Assembly: GCA_964035575.1 (NCBI GenBank)
Contig: CAXIVB010000013.1
Coordinates: 1-21,512, forward strand
Origin: Rhynchopus sp. YZ270_cl-10
Taxonomy: Eukaryota; Euglenozoa; Diplonemea; Diplonemida; Diplonemidae
Length of the DNA: 21,512 nt
Reading direction: 5' to 3'
Part shown: positions 9,855 to 20,327 of the stretch, in pieces
Numbering within the stretch: position 1 is the first letter of the stretch
Layout of the letters: every line of letters starts with the position of its first letter
Translations under genes and position numbers: made by a program
The notes under the pieces: model-generated
Seen by the model: only the letters and a program-made list of their open reading frames with translations
Database searches by the model: none
What the model was told of the DNA's origin: nothing

Positions 9855-10190
9855 GGGACCCCCTCAGATCCAGGACCCCTCCAGATCTGGGGGTAGGACC
9901 CCAAATGACCCCATTTGGACCCCAAATGGACCCCCTTTGGGACCCCCTTTGGACCCCCAAAATGGCCCTTTTACAGCTCCCCCGGGTAGCTACCCGGGCG
10001 AGCTGACCCCTTTTGGGCACTTTTCGGTCGTACAATATAAGGCAATTTTGAGCCGTTTTGACCGGACCGTTTGGAAAGTGCCAAAAAGGGGTCCAAAAAG
10101 TGACCCCCTTTTTGGTCCAAAAAGGGGTCAAAAAGGGGTCCAAAAAGGGACCCTTTTTGGGTCCATTTTGGGTCCATATTGGGACCCCCT
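9855..10190. other. C-rich and purine-tract DNA, no gene seen
   Basis: It includes a perfect 14-bp palindrome in the agctcccccgggtagctacccgggcgagct region (~9975-10005). Runs of ggggtccaaaaa follow, alternating with ccctttttgg. ORFs on both strands here are readings of these words, with repeated KGSKKGP / GPFLDPF patterns. Confidence 0.65.
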
Positions 10191-10615
10191 CCTGGACCAA
10201 GACTATGGTCTCTAGAGGCAATATATGGGTCCTGGATGGCACCCCTTTGGGGTCCCAAGGGGTCCCAAAAGGGGGTCCAAAAAGGGGTCCAAAAAGGGGT
10301 CCAAAAAGGGACCCTTTTTGGGAGGGGTCAGATCCCAGGACCCCTCAAAATGGCCTAAAAAGGGCACTTTTAGGGCATTTTGAGGACCTCCAAAAAGGGC
10401 CATTTTGGGCCATATTGGGCCATTTAGGGGTCCTGAGGTCCTGAGGGTCCTCATGGGTCCTGAGGTCCTTGAGGGGTCTAAACCCCATGACCTCCCCATA
10501 TGAGGGGTGATGGGCATATGCCTCCTACGCCCCCTTAAGCCCTATAAGTGCTATAAGCACCCATCCCATTAGATGTCCATGAGGTGACAAGACCTCTATA
10601 GAAGTATATATGGTA
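10190..10615. repeat. Block Q, copy C (short)
   Basis: It retains gactatggtctctagaggca (~10200) followed by atgggtcctgga, then goes through purine-tract filler (10255-10500) to the conserved 46-bp word at 10567-10612. The 38-bp word and the CG run are absent, so this copy has lost or never gained the middle of block Q. Confidence 0.7.
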
Positions 10616-10871
10616 GGTATGTGGTGCATGCCCATATACCCCCATATGCCCCCAATGGCCCCTTAGGACCATGTGGGCCATGTGCTCCATATATGGTGTA
10701 CATGCATGGATATGGACTCGCATGGGTCCAGACCCATGGTTTACCCCATTTCACCCAATTTGGGTGCATGTGCCAAAATGGCCTAAATGCCTGAAATGGG
10801 GCATATTTGGATGTTGAGACCTTTTGGGACCATGTCAAGACATGACATGACATCCAATATGTTATACATCA

Positions 10872-11630
10872 TATGTACATGTATATATACATATATGTAT
10901 ATACATGTATATACCCCCGTATAGCCCCTTAGGGCATATAGGTGTATATAGCATGTATGCACATGATATGGTCCATATGTGGACACATACATCATGTTGG
11001 GGTCTTGGGTCATGACCCGTCATGGCATCTTGACATGTCCAAATCCATGAAATCAGGTCATATCGGGTGATTTGACCTCTTGACATGAGATGTGGTGATG
11101 TCACATGTTGCACATCATGTGCACATATAAGATGTAGAGATGTGTATGCACATACATGTACATATATATACCCCCTATACAAGGGAGGGCTATATACATG
11201 TATATACATGTAGGTGCATGTACATGTATGTAAGTACATACTGTATATACACCTCTACCCATGCCATATGGGGTCTAAATGGGGTCCAAAAGGGTCCATT
11301 TATGGGTAGACCCCCATCTCATGACATGTCATGGGTCATGACCCATGAGGTGATATGACATGATATGGCATCTCATGAGATGGATAGGTCCTCATCCAAT
11401 GAGGAGATATGCAACATCATATGATGTAATGCAACTTATATAAGTGCATGTGCACATATGGTTTACCCATATGGCCCCTCATATGGGATGCATATATGTA
11501 TATGTATATACATATATATACATGTGTCTACACATGTATGCACCATGTTGCACCTCTTAAAAGAGGTCTAGACCTCTAAATATGAGGTCAAATCCATGGA
11601 TTTGGAGGTCCTCAGATCTCAGGACCTCTC
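10872..11630. repeat. Palindrome-rich block R, copy 4
   Basis: This matches copy 3 at an offset of 1781 almost base for base. The 20-bp palindrome lies at 11329-11348. The repeat ends with ggacctctcattttgggacc, after which the sequence becomes C-rich filler (11640-11945) made of ggaccccttt and ggggtacc words with no gene seen. Confidence 0.92.
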
Positions 11631-11944
11631 ATTTTGGGACCCCTCAGATCTTGGGACCCCCTCAGATCCAGGGTAGGGACCCCAAATGACCCCTTTTAGA
11701 CCCCTTTTGGACCCCCTATTAGGGCCTTTAGGGCCTTTATGGGGTGCCCACAGGGGTACGTAGGGTGCCTACAGGGGCTCCCAATGGCCCTCCCCTTAAG
11801 GGGCCATTTGGGTACCCCATGAGCCCCCATGTGTCCCCATGGGTGCCATGTAGCCCCGTTAGGCCCATTTGACCCCTATGGCCTCAGACCCCTCAGGACC
11901 CCAAAAGGGGTCCAAAAGGGGTCATTTTAGGGGTACCCCCCAAA

Positions 11945-12110
11945 ATGGGGTGTGCAGCTAATTGGGTCATATATAGGGCAAAATGGCCCTTTTCCGTTCT
12001 GGACACTTTTATACAGAGAGTAGTCCAAAAGTGACACAAAACGGGAAGTACGTGAAAAAGGGGTTTGGGGATTTCAGGCCCCAAAATGGCCGGGCGGCAG
12101 GAAGGTCCAT
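11945..12110. other. Unique block with nested stem, function unknown
   Basis: This ~165-bp stretch is not built from the surrounding words. It contains a nested fold: CCGTT (11994-11998) with AACGG (12040-12044) outside, and CACTTTT (12004-12010) with AAAAGTG (12027-12033) inside. A minus-strand frame reads through it (for example PKPLFHVLPVLCHFWTT) as part of an 88-codon ORF, but I do not recognise a family. It could be a small RNA fragment or a gene module. Confidence 0.45.
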
Positions 12111-12295
12111 TTTGAGGGTACCCCCAAATGACCCAATTTGGGGGGTCTGAGGACCCCAAATGACCCCATTTTAGGACCCCTCAGGACCCCAAATGGCCCC
12201 ATTTAGGGTCCTCAGAGGTCCTGGGGGTCTGGGGCCATGGTGCCCAAGGGGTATACTATGAGCCCCTTAGGATGTGGGAGGGCCACATCCATAGC

Positions 12296-12692
12296 ACGAA
12301 GGGCACCATAGTGCACCCCACCCCACCTCCTACGGGTGCCCAAAGGGCATCCCAATGCCCCACCTCTATTGACCACTAGGAGGAAGGGACGCAAGCACCT
12401 GCTGGTCCGATCGTCCATAGGGATGCCCTCCCACGGGTAGACATAGGGGCAAGGAGGAGCCAGCACGGTGGTGACACACGTCCAAGCAAGGCAGACCGCT
12501 AGGGATAGCTGGCGCAGGTAAGGGTTGCATCCAGCCTCTAGTGCACTTTGAAGTAGGCCCCAGAACCGATAGGTGCACACGTGCGCCGCTAGGGGCGGGG
12601 ACTTCATGCACATAGTGCAGCACCTCCCATAGGGAGTTGCTGTGCATGTGTAGTGAGCTGGCCCACGGAGTGTCGGAGCCTTGCAGGCGCAA
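12296..12692 (-). CDS. Possible apocytochrome b N-terminal piece, frame-interrupted
   Basis: Cytochrome b is the haem-carrying core of respiratory complex III. One frame from 12692 (ATG) reads HMHSNSLWEVLHYVHEVPAPS (written 15-35). This fits the family start N-P-L-x-x-(L/I)-(I/L)-N ... D-L-P-(A/T)-P-S. After 12588 the similarity moves to a second frame: QLSLAVCLAW (family QILTGIFLAMH), EGIPMDD (family EHIMRD), LRPFL...NRGGAL (family LRYLHANGAS) and GGVHYGAL (family RGLYYGSY). The order and rough spacing agree over ~120 residues. Against it, one frame change is needed, a few extra residues lie between motifs, and the haem-ligand His positions are not evident (RRR occurs near the second). It could be cob altered by RNA editing, a decayed copy, or coincidence. 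It lies in a GC-rich island on the same strand as nad1. Confidence 0.35.
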
Positions 12693-12734
12693 TGACGGGG
12701 GTCAGCGAGTACTTGACCTCAGGAGCCCTTGACC

Positions 12735-12906
12735 ATCCGAAAGGTCCGCAGGAGGATCAGAGCGTAGCGGTTGGCCGCCAGGATGGGCAGGGCTTACCTC
12801 ACCTCAAGAGACCTTGGCTCATCCGAAAGGTCCGAAGGAGGATCAGAGCGCAGCGGGTGGCCGCCAGGATGAACAGGGCTTACCTCACCTCAAGCACGCT
12901 CCACCT
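12735..12906. repeat. 86-bp tandem duplication in GC-rich island
   Basis: Two copies, 12735-12820 and 12821-12906, share atccgaaaggtccg, ggaggatcagagcg and the ggcttacctcacctcaag end, with about a dozen differences that increase beyond that end. The ending word recurs in altered form at 12942-12957 and 13026-13046. It lies just upstream (minus-strand sense) of the possible cob piece. Confidence 0.88.
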
Positions 12907-13130
12907 CAAGAGGCTCTGTTAGTAGACCTCGGGCTAGAGGGCTTACTTGACCTTAAGTAGCGGGTTCGAAGAGCACGTAGCCCGTAGGGTCAGGACGGAG
13001 TTACGCCGTAGTACTGATGCCCCCGCTTACCTCGACCTGACCTCACTTCCGCCCATGGGTGGCGAGACCCTCCATGATGCTTGACTTTGACTTGCGGCAC
13101 TGGTGGCACACCAGGGACGAGACGGCCCGA

Positions 13131-13577
13131 GCGTAGCGGGGGAGGAGGACGTAGCCCGTAGGGCAAGGACGGGGGCGCACAGCGCCCAGACGGCCTGAGC
13201 ACAGCGAGGGAGGAGGATGGCCCGCAGGGCCAGACGGGGGCCACGGCCACCCCAAAGGGGAGGGAGGAGGAGGCAGTCCGTAGGACAAGGACGGGCACGG
13301 CCCACGGCACGTGGGAGGAGGACGTAGCCCACAGGGCAAGGACGGGGGTGCGCAGCACCTTACGGCCACCCCAAAGGGGAGGGAGGAGGATGTCCCATAG
13401 GGACAGCCGGGTGGGCGCACAGCGCCGAACGGCCACTCCGAAGGAGCGGGAGGAGGATGTCCCGGAGGGACAGCCGGGCAGGGAGCGCAGCGACAGGGAG
13501 CGCAGCGACCACGGCCACCCCAAAGGGGCGGGAGGAGGAGGCAGTCCGTAGGACAAGGACGGGGGACCGAAGGTCCA
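13131..13577. repeat. Degenerate array of triloop mini-hairpins
   Basis: About seven units of 50-80 bp each begin with ggaggagga and carry one to three tiny inverted repeats with 3-base loops. Examples are GCCC-gta-GGGC (13154), GGCGC-aca-GCGCC (13174), GGCCC-gca-GGGCC (13219), GTCC-gta-GGAC (13276), GGTGC-gca-GCACC (13347), TGTCCC-ata-GGGACA (13391), CTCC-gaa-GGAG (13436), TGTCCC-gga-GGGACA (13458) and GGACC-gaa-GGTCC (13564). Stem bases vary between units but stay complementary. Every loop fits purine-N-A. Minus-strand ORFs across it (Pro/Ser/Leu-rich, up to 240 codons) are repeat read-through. Confidence 0.88.
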
Positions 13578-13579
13578 AA

Positions 13580-14165
13580 GAGAGAGGGCGGCCGAGGAGA
13601 GATCGGACGGACCCCCTGCGCAGTAAGGGGGTGGGCCGACCAGGCAGGTGAGATACAGGTCCCCGGGCCTACAGCCCCTGTAGCCATCTCACCACGGCCG
13701 CCCGCTCGCTTGGGGCCCCATACCCTTGGGTGTAGGGCCCCGTAGGCCTCCCGTCTAGGACGCACTTGCAGTGCATGGCCTAGCAGGAGGCCGTAGGTCT
13801 AGGTCCCTATAGGGACTATAGGCCTGAGCGTTGAGGAAGACTCCGATAGAGCTCCCATGGTCTGGTGGGCAAGACCATGGCCCGACCCTTTACCTCCAGG
13901 TAAAGGGGTAGGGCTAGAGGGCACCCTTAAGGTGCCCGACTCTTGGGCGAGCCAAGGAGCGGACATCCACCTCACCTAGCAGGTCTAAGGTGGGTGTGTA
14001 GCCCTTGGGTCATGCTGCATAAGGCGGCTGACGGAGCTCCCTTGCATCATCCTATTAGGATGGTAGCATGGGGCTGCATGACTCCTTGGCGAGCCCAAAG
14101 GCAATTATAGGGTCTCATCTTGGGAGGCCCTATAACGGTGGAACGTAGTGGAGCCCACGTATAAG
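13580..14165. other. Hairpin-rich GC island, no protein gene seen
   Basis: Consecutive strong inverted repeats are: 13647-13693 (GGTGAGAT/ATCTCACC outer, ACAGG/CCTGT inner), 13855-13880 (CCATGGTCT/AGACCATGG), 13886-13907 (CCCTTTACCT/AGGTAAAGGG), 13919-13937 (GGGCACC/GGTGCCC) and 14048-14062 (CATCCTA/TAGGATG). The spacing of stems is reminiscent of a structured RNA, but none of the conserved rRNA words I know (for example the SSU 530 loop or the LSU sarcin-ricin loop) is visible. It may be a cluster of palindromic insertions or an unrecognised RNA. Confidence 0.6.
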
Positions 14166-15258
14166 CACCTGTAGGCCCCCCTATGGGCCCCTTCAGGGTC
14201 CCCATAGGAGGTCCTTAAGAGGGTCCTGGACCACATATGGGGTGTCCAATACCCCCATTTTATGGTCCCTCAAATGGACGCGGCCGATTTGAGAGGTCCT
14301 TTTTTGATAGGCTCTCTGGTACCGAGACCTCAAAAAGTGCAAAAAGGGGTCATTTTAGGGGGTACCCCAAATGGCCCTTTTTGGACCCCATTTGGACACC
14401 CCCCTTTTGGGACCCCTTGGGGCCCCTGGAGGGGGTGGGGCCATATGGGTACCCTTAAGGCCTGTATAGGCCCCTGTAGGCCCCCTATGGGCCCCTTAGG
14501 GCCCTTATAGGAGGTCCCCAGGAGGGTCCTGGACCATGTATGGGGTGTCCAATACCCCCATTTTATGGTCCCTCAAATGGACGCGGCCGATTTGAGAGGT
14601 CCTTTTTTGATAGGCTCTCTGGTACCGAGACCTCAAAAAGTGCAAAAAGGGGTCATTTTAGGGGGTACCCCAAATGGCCCTTTTTGGACCCCATTTGGAC
14701 ACCCCCTTTTGGGACCCCTTGGGGCCCCTGGAGGGGGTGGGGCCATATGGGTACCCTTAAGGCCTATATAGGCCCCTGTAGGCCCCCTATGGGCCCCTTA
14801 GGGCCCTTATAGGAGGTCCCCAGGAGGGTCCTGGACCATGTATGGGGTGTCCAATACCCCCATTTTATGGTCCCTCAAATGGACGCGGCCGATTTGAGAG
14901 GTCCTTTTTTGATAGGCTCTCTGGTACCGAGACCTCAAAAAGTGCAAAAAGGGGTCATTTTAGGGGGTACCCCAAATGGCCCTTTTTGGACCCCATTTGG
15001 ACACCCCCCTTTTGGGACCCCTTGGGGCCCCTGGAGGGGGTGGGGCCATATGGGTACCCTTAAGGCCTATATAGGCCCCTGTAGGCCCCCTATGGGCCCC
15101 TTAGGGCCCTTATAGGAGGTCCCCAGGAGGGTCCTGGACCATGTATGGGGTGTCCAATACCCCCATTTTATGGTCCCTCAAATGGACGCGGCCGATTTGA
15201 GAGGTCCTTTTTTGATAGGCTCTCTGGTACCGAGACCTCAAAAAGTGCAAAAAGGGGT
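14165..15258. repeat. 302-bp tandem array, full extent in unit 2
   Basis: This shows the left edge missing from unit 1. A diverged partial copy starts near 14165, directly at the end of the GC-rich island, and regular copies then start at 14318, 14621, 14923 and 15226. There are about 3.6 copies in all. The array marks the border between the GC-rich, hairpin-rich island and the C-rich short-word DNA. Confidence 0.93.
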
Positions 15259-15725
15259 CCAACTTTGAGGTCCTCAAAATGACCATTTTGGACCCTTTTT
15301 GGACCCCTTTTGGACCCCTTTTTAGACCCCTTTTGGACCCCATTTGGACCCCCTCAGACCTCTCTCAGGAGGTCTTAGGAGGCCTAATAAGGGGTTATAT
15401 GGAGGTATATGTACCTATATACATGCCCCCAGGCAAGGGTCCCCTTAGGGGCCCTGTGCACATGGCATCCCCATGTGCATATAGGTCCTCATACCCCTCC
15501 ATACCCTCTATACCCCCTAAAAGGGGGTCTGGAGGGGTACCCAAGGGGTCCAAATTGCCCCATTTTGGGGTCCTCAGGACCTCCAAAAAGGCATAAAAAG
15601 GCCCTTTTTGGGCCCCTCAGAGCCCTCAAATAGGGGGCTCAGGGGGTCCCAAAGGGTGTATATATTGGGTACCATGTATGCAATGAAACGTACCCCTCTT
15701 GAGAGGGGTCCCGGAGCATGCCTTA

Positions 15726-15765
15726 CCTTAAAACTATTAGGTCGCGTGCACCAAATAGTTTTAGG
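15726..15765. other. Strong isolated hairpin, second copy
   Basis: This is the exact copy, in unit 2, of the hairpin at 1409-1448, with the same bulge and loop. Confidence 0.7.
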
Positions 15766-15976
15766 TCATGGTAATGTCCCCATTTATGGACATAAAGGGC
15801 CATAAAGTGGACATCATGCCCTGGGTCATGACCCATGGCATGTCATGAGATGGGGGTACCCCCATGGATTGACCCCATATGACCCCATTTGGACCCCTTT
15901 AGACCCCTTGGCCAGGTCCCCACATGGTGTGAGAGGTGCTGTGCCATACTACATATGGGTGTATACACCCTATGGG

Positions 15977-16777
15977 TACAGGGGGCTATATGGGTACATA
16001 TGTATGTACATGTACATACATGTATATACATATATATATATATATATGTATATGTACACATATATGTTGTGGTCCAAAGACCTCGTCATCCATTTATGAC
16101 ATGTTATATCATCAAATTGGATCGACCTCATTTCATGATATGACCTCATTTCATGACATGTCATGGGTCTGGACCCATCCCCACATCTTATACGACCTCT
16201 TATCACATGATGTACATGTTGTATAGTGGTGGTATATAGGTGTATATAGGGCCATAGGGCTATGGGGCTATATAGGGGTATATGGGTACATATGTATGTA
16301 TATATACATGCATACATACATATATATATATGTGTACACATATATGTTGATGTACAAAGTGCTCAACATCTATTTATGTCATGTCATGTCATCAAATTGG
16401 ATGATCACCATTTTGGACATGATGCTATTTCATGACATGTCATGGGTCTGGACCCATCCCCACATCTTATACGACCTCTTATCACATGATGTACATGTTG
16501 TATAGTGGTGGTATATAGGTGTATATAGGGCCATAGGGCTATGGGGCTATATAGGGGTATATGGGTACATATGTATGTATATATACATGCATACATACAT
16601 ATATATATATGTGTACACATATATGTTGATGTACAAAGTGCTCAACATCTATTTATGTCATGTCATGTCATCAAATTGGATGATCACCATTTTGGACATG
16701 ATGCTATTTCATATCACTTCATGGATCTAGACCCCTCTCAACACATGATGCACATGTTGTATAGTGGTGGTATATAG
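15977..16777. repeat. 279-bp tandem array, second copy
   Basis: This is the unit 2 counterpart of the array at 1660-2460, with the same period and partial copies and no difference noticed. Confidence 0.92.
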
Positions 16778-16887
16778 GCACATAGGTGTATAGGGGCTGT
16801 AGGACCCTGTAGGAGGCTACACCCCATTCCGTGGTATGGATGGTGTACCCCCAACTATACCCTTTCTGTAAGTGGCACCTGCTAGTG

Positions 16888-17079
16888 CTACGTGGTGCCT
16901 TTCAGTAGCAGCTTGGCGCCCTCCACAAGAGGTTGGACAAGACCTAATACGCCGTATACGGTTGGACCATCCCGCTCATGGAGGTACGCCATCCCTCGTC
17001 TTTCATAGCTGCTAACGAGGATTGCATAGGCAAGTACGGAGATGGTCTCCACAGCTACAGCTAGTGCTATGCCCTCCAT
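16888..17079 (-). CDS. nad1: NADH dehydrogenase subunit 1, N-terminal piece, second copy
   Basis: This is the same 63-residue reading frame as the copy in unit 1, carried by the second 14,317-bp unit with an identical translation. The same hairpin overlaps its 3' end and the same flanks surround it. Its intactness in both units shows either recent duplication or homogenisation, or that the two units are one molecule read twice. It gives no independent evidence of selection. The rest of nad1 is missing here as well. Confidence 0.84.
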   Translation of the reverse strand: MEGIALAVAVETISVLAYAILVSSYERRGMAYLHERDGPTVYGVLGLVQPLVEGAKLLLKGTT

Positions 17080-17347
17080 ATCGTGAGGTCAGGTAAACGT
17101 CACCTTAAAGTAACACATTTTACCCCGACCGTGTAGGCAGGGTGTATGCCCATGACACTAGGCTCTGGGTGTCCCCATCCCTATACCCCTAAATAAGGGG
17201 TAAAAAGGGGTGTCAGGACCTGGTCCAAAAGGGCCCAAAAGGTGTAAATGGGGTGATCCAATGTGCTCAACACATCACCTCATCTCCTCATCCATCCACT
17301 TCATCATCCATTAACAGGATGGACATGTCCATTTAACTGTATGTGCA

Positions 17348-18102
17348 TGTATGCACATGCATGTATATATACATGTATATACCCCCTATAGCCCCTTAAG
17401 GGCATATGGGTGTACGTACCATGTATGCACATGATATGGTCCATATAAGGACTCATGCATCATGTTGATGTCTTGGGTCATGACCCGTCATGGCATCTTG
17501 ACATGTCCAAATCCATGAAATCAGGTCATATCAGGTGATTTGACCTCTTGACATGAGATGTGGTGATGTCACATGTTGCACATCATGTGCACATATAAGA
17601 TGTAGAGATGTGTATGCACATATATGTACATATATATACCCCCTATACAAGGGAGGGCTATATACATGTATATACATGTAGGTGCATGTACATGTATGTA
17701 AGTACATACTGTATATACACCTCTACCCATGCCATATGGGGTCTAAATGGGGTCCAAAAGGGTCCATTTATGGGTAGACCCCCATCTCATGACATGTCAT
17801 GGGTCATGACCCATGAGGTGATATGACATGATATGGCATCTCATGAGATGGATAGGTCCTCATCCAATGAGGAGATATGCAACATCATATGATGTAATGC
17901 AACTTATATAAGTGCATGTGCACATATGGTTTACCCATATGGCCCCTCATATGGGATGCATATATGTATATGTATATACATATATATACATGTGTCTACA
18001 CATGTATGCACCATGTTGCACCTCTTAAAAGAGGTCTAGACCTCTAAATATGAGGTCAAATCCATGGATTTGGAGGTCCTCAGATCTCAGGACCTCCCAT
18101 TT
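17348..18102. repeat. Palindrome-rich block R, copy 1 of unit 2
   Basis: This is the counterpart of 3031-3785. The 20-bp palindrome lies at 17797-17816. It is followed by the same C-rich duplications as in unit 1. Confidence 0.92.
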
Positions 18103-19296
18103 TGGGGACCCCCTCCAGATCTGGGGACCCCCTCCAGATCTGGGGACCCCCTCCAGATATGGGTAGGGACCCCATATGGGGTGGGTCCCATGTGGTATGG
18201 GTCCATATGGAGACCTCTCTTAAGGCCCATATGACACCAATGGACCCTTAAAGGGGTGACCACATGGTGTGCCAGCATGGCACCCTTGGGCCCTCTGGTT
18301 GGACCCCCTCATATAGGGGTCCCCATATGGTACACCATATGGTCATGGGGTGGGCTCCCATTTGGAGACCCCTTTTAGGACCCCATATGACACTATTTGG
18401 CCTGTAGGACCAGGTCCCAATATGGACCCCTCCAGACCATTAGTGGCACTTTGGGAGGTCCCCATTTGGACCCCCTCAGATCCAATGGAGGTCCCATTTG
18501 GACCCCCTCAGGTCTGGGGACCCCATATGACACCATATGGTCATGGGGTGGCCTCCCATTTGGAGACCCCTTTTAGGACCCTATTTGACACTATATGGCC
18601 TGTAGGACCAGGTCCCAATAGGGACCCCTCCAGACCCCTAGTGGCAATTGGGACCCCTAGGGGGGCTAGACCCCCAAATGACCCCTCTAAACGTGACCAT
18701 ATAGGTCCCAATTAGGGGGTTGGAGGTCCCTTTATGGGTCCATATGGAGACCTCTCTTAGGTCCCATATGCCCCCAATGGCCCCTTAAAGGGGTGACCAC
18801 ATGGTATGCCCCATGGCACCCCTTTTGGGACCCCTTTGGGACCCCATATGACCCCATTTAGACCCCCTCAGGACCCCCAAAAGGGCCTAAAACACCCTAT
18901 TTGGACCCATTTGGACCCCTTTTGAGCACCCCTTTTAAACACCCCTTTTCCGACATGGTACCCCATTTGATCTACTCTACCTATGAATTGGCCATTTAGG
19001 TGCTGTTCAGTCCTGGACCCCACATGCCGTTGGGTGGTCAAATAGGGGTCTAAACGTGACCGAGGGTCCTGGGACCCCTACACGGTCACCCCTTTTAGAC
19101 CCCTTTTTACCCCCTTTTTACCCCATATTGGGACCCCCTACCTGTAGTGGATCCCTTTAAGGGTCTAAAGTAGGCATATGGGGTGCACCCCCTGACCTCC
19201 ATATATGCCCTTCTGCTTACACGCTCACCCCTTTTGACCCCTTTTGGACCCCTTTTGGGACCTCCCATGGGGTCAAAGGACCTCCCAAAAGGTCCT

Positions 19297-20327
19297 AAAA
19301 AGGGGGTCCCCTGCATCAGACCTGGCAATGCTGTTTTGAATGGTTGAGCCCCTTGGGGGTCCCCAAATGGCCAATTTAGGACCCTTTTAGGACCCATTTT
19401 GGGGTCCAAAAGGGGTCAAAATGGGGTCCTCAGATGGCCCAAGACTATGGTCTCTAGAGGCAATATTGGGTCTTTGGGCTGACCCCATCCCTGGATCCAA
19501 GGGGTCTCCAGATGGGGTACCCCTTTTAGGACCCCTTTTGGGGTGCTCCCAGGCCATTAAATATGTCGAAAAGCGACGTCCACTTGCGTAGGCTTAGTCC
19601 TCTTTTGGGCATGTCGGGTTTAGACAACCCCTGCCAGTCCTAAGTGCTCTAAAAAGGGGTGAAATATGGTGGTCCATTTGAGGACCCCGATATGACACTA
19701 TTTGGCCTGTAGGACCAGGTCCAGATCTGGACCCCAGATGGTCCAAAAGTGCTCCTACTCACATATCGCGCGCGCGCGCGTGGTAAGAGTACGGGGTCAA
19801 AATCGGTGCCCTTCCGGGCCCAGGCCTCTGGAGGCCTGGTGCCCGGAAGGCCCGCCCCGCTGGGGACCTCAGGAGGTCCCAGACCCTGTGGGGGTCTGGG
19901 CCTCACCCCCCTCCCGAGGGGTCTGAGGACCTCCAAACCCCTTGTACGCCCCCATGTCCTGAGGGGGTGCGGTCCAAGGGTTGGGTCAAAGCACGGAGCA
20001 CTTGGAGGTCTACAAAGCATGTGGTGCCATACCAGCTCCCCATGTATTGGGTCCTACATGGTGTGGGGTGGTGGCACGAGGTGGCATGTAGAGGCCATGG
20101 CCTCTCCACACCCCTCTCCATACATGGGGGCGTACAAGGGATATGACCCCATATGGAGAGGTCTTGGGACCTGAGTGCTCTGGGGTGAGGACCTCCATTT
20201 AGAGGTCCAACCCCTTAAATGACCCATATTGGGTGTTTGACCCCCATGAGCTCTTTGGAGCTCTTTGAGCACCTAGACCATTAGATGTCCATGAGGTGAC
20301 AAGACCTCTATAGAAGTATATATGTAT
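19297..20327. repeat. Block Q, copy A of unit 2
   Basis: This is the counterpart of 4980-6010. It contains the only inter-unit difference noticed (G19863 where unit 1 has A5546), inside the copy-A-specific G+C-rich insert. The CG run is at 19767-19780 and the 38-bp conserved word at 19610-19647. Confidence 0.85.

Larger units (their letters stand above)
1..14317. repeat. Complete 14,317-bp long-period repeat unit (unit 1)
   Basis: The sequence starting at base 1 (ggtaccgagacctc) starts again at 14318, and every landmark checked recurs at exactly +14317: the 302-bp array, nad1 piece, palindromes and the CG run. Unit 1 is seen complete and unit 2 for 7,195 bp. The one difference noticed is A5546 versus G19863, so the copies are near-identical but not identical. 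It could be a genuine head-to-tail array, a circular molecule traversed more than once, or a recent duplication. Confidence 0.96.

Noticed and set aside
12942-12985. tRNA suggested by gggttcgaagagc
   Set aside because: The bases flanking the T-loop-like word do not pair as a T stem, and no acceptor, D or anticodon stem can be placed.
13026-13130. Short plus-strand coding piece (MMLDFDLRHWWHTRDET) after the TTACCT motif
   Set aside because: It looks protein-like but is too short, matches no family I know, and runs directly into the mini-hairpin array.
13043-13765. 240-codon minus-strand ORF and its overlapping 188-codon neighbour
   Set aside because: Pro/Ser/Leu-rich products arise from the triloop mini-hairpin array; several frames are open together in this high-GC repeat.
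1-14317. Ribosomal DNA spacer with a ~14-kb unit
   Set aside because: A complete unit is visible and none of the conserved SSU, LSU or 5S rRNA words appears on either strand, while a nad1 piece is present.
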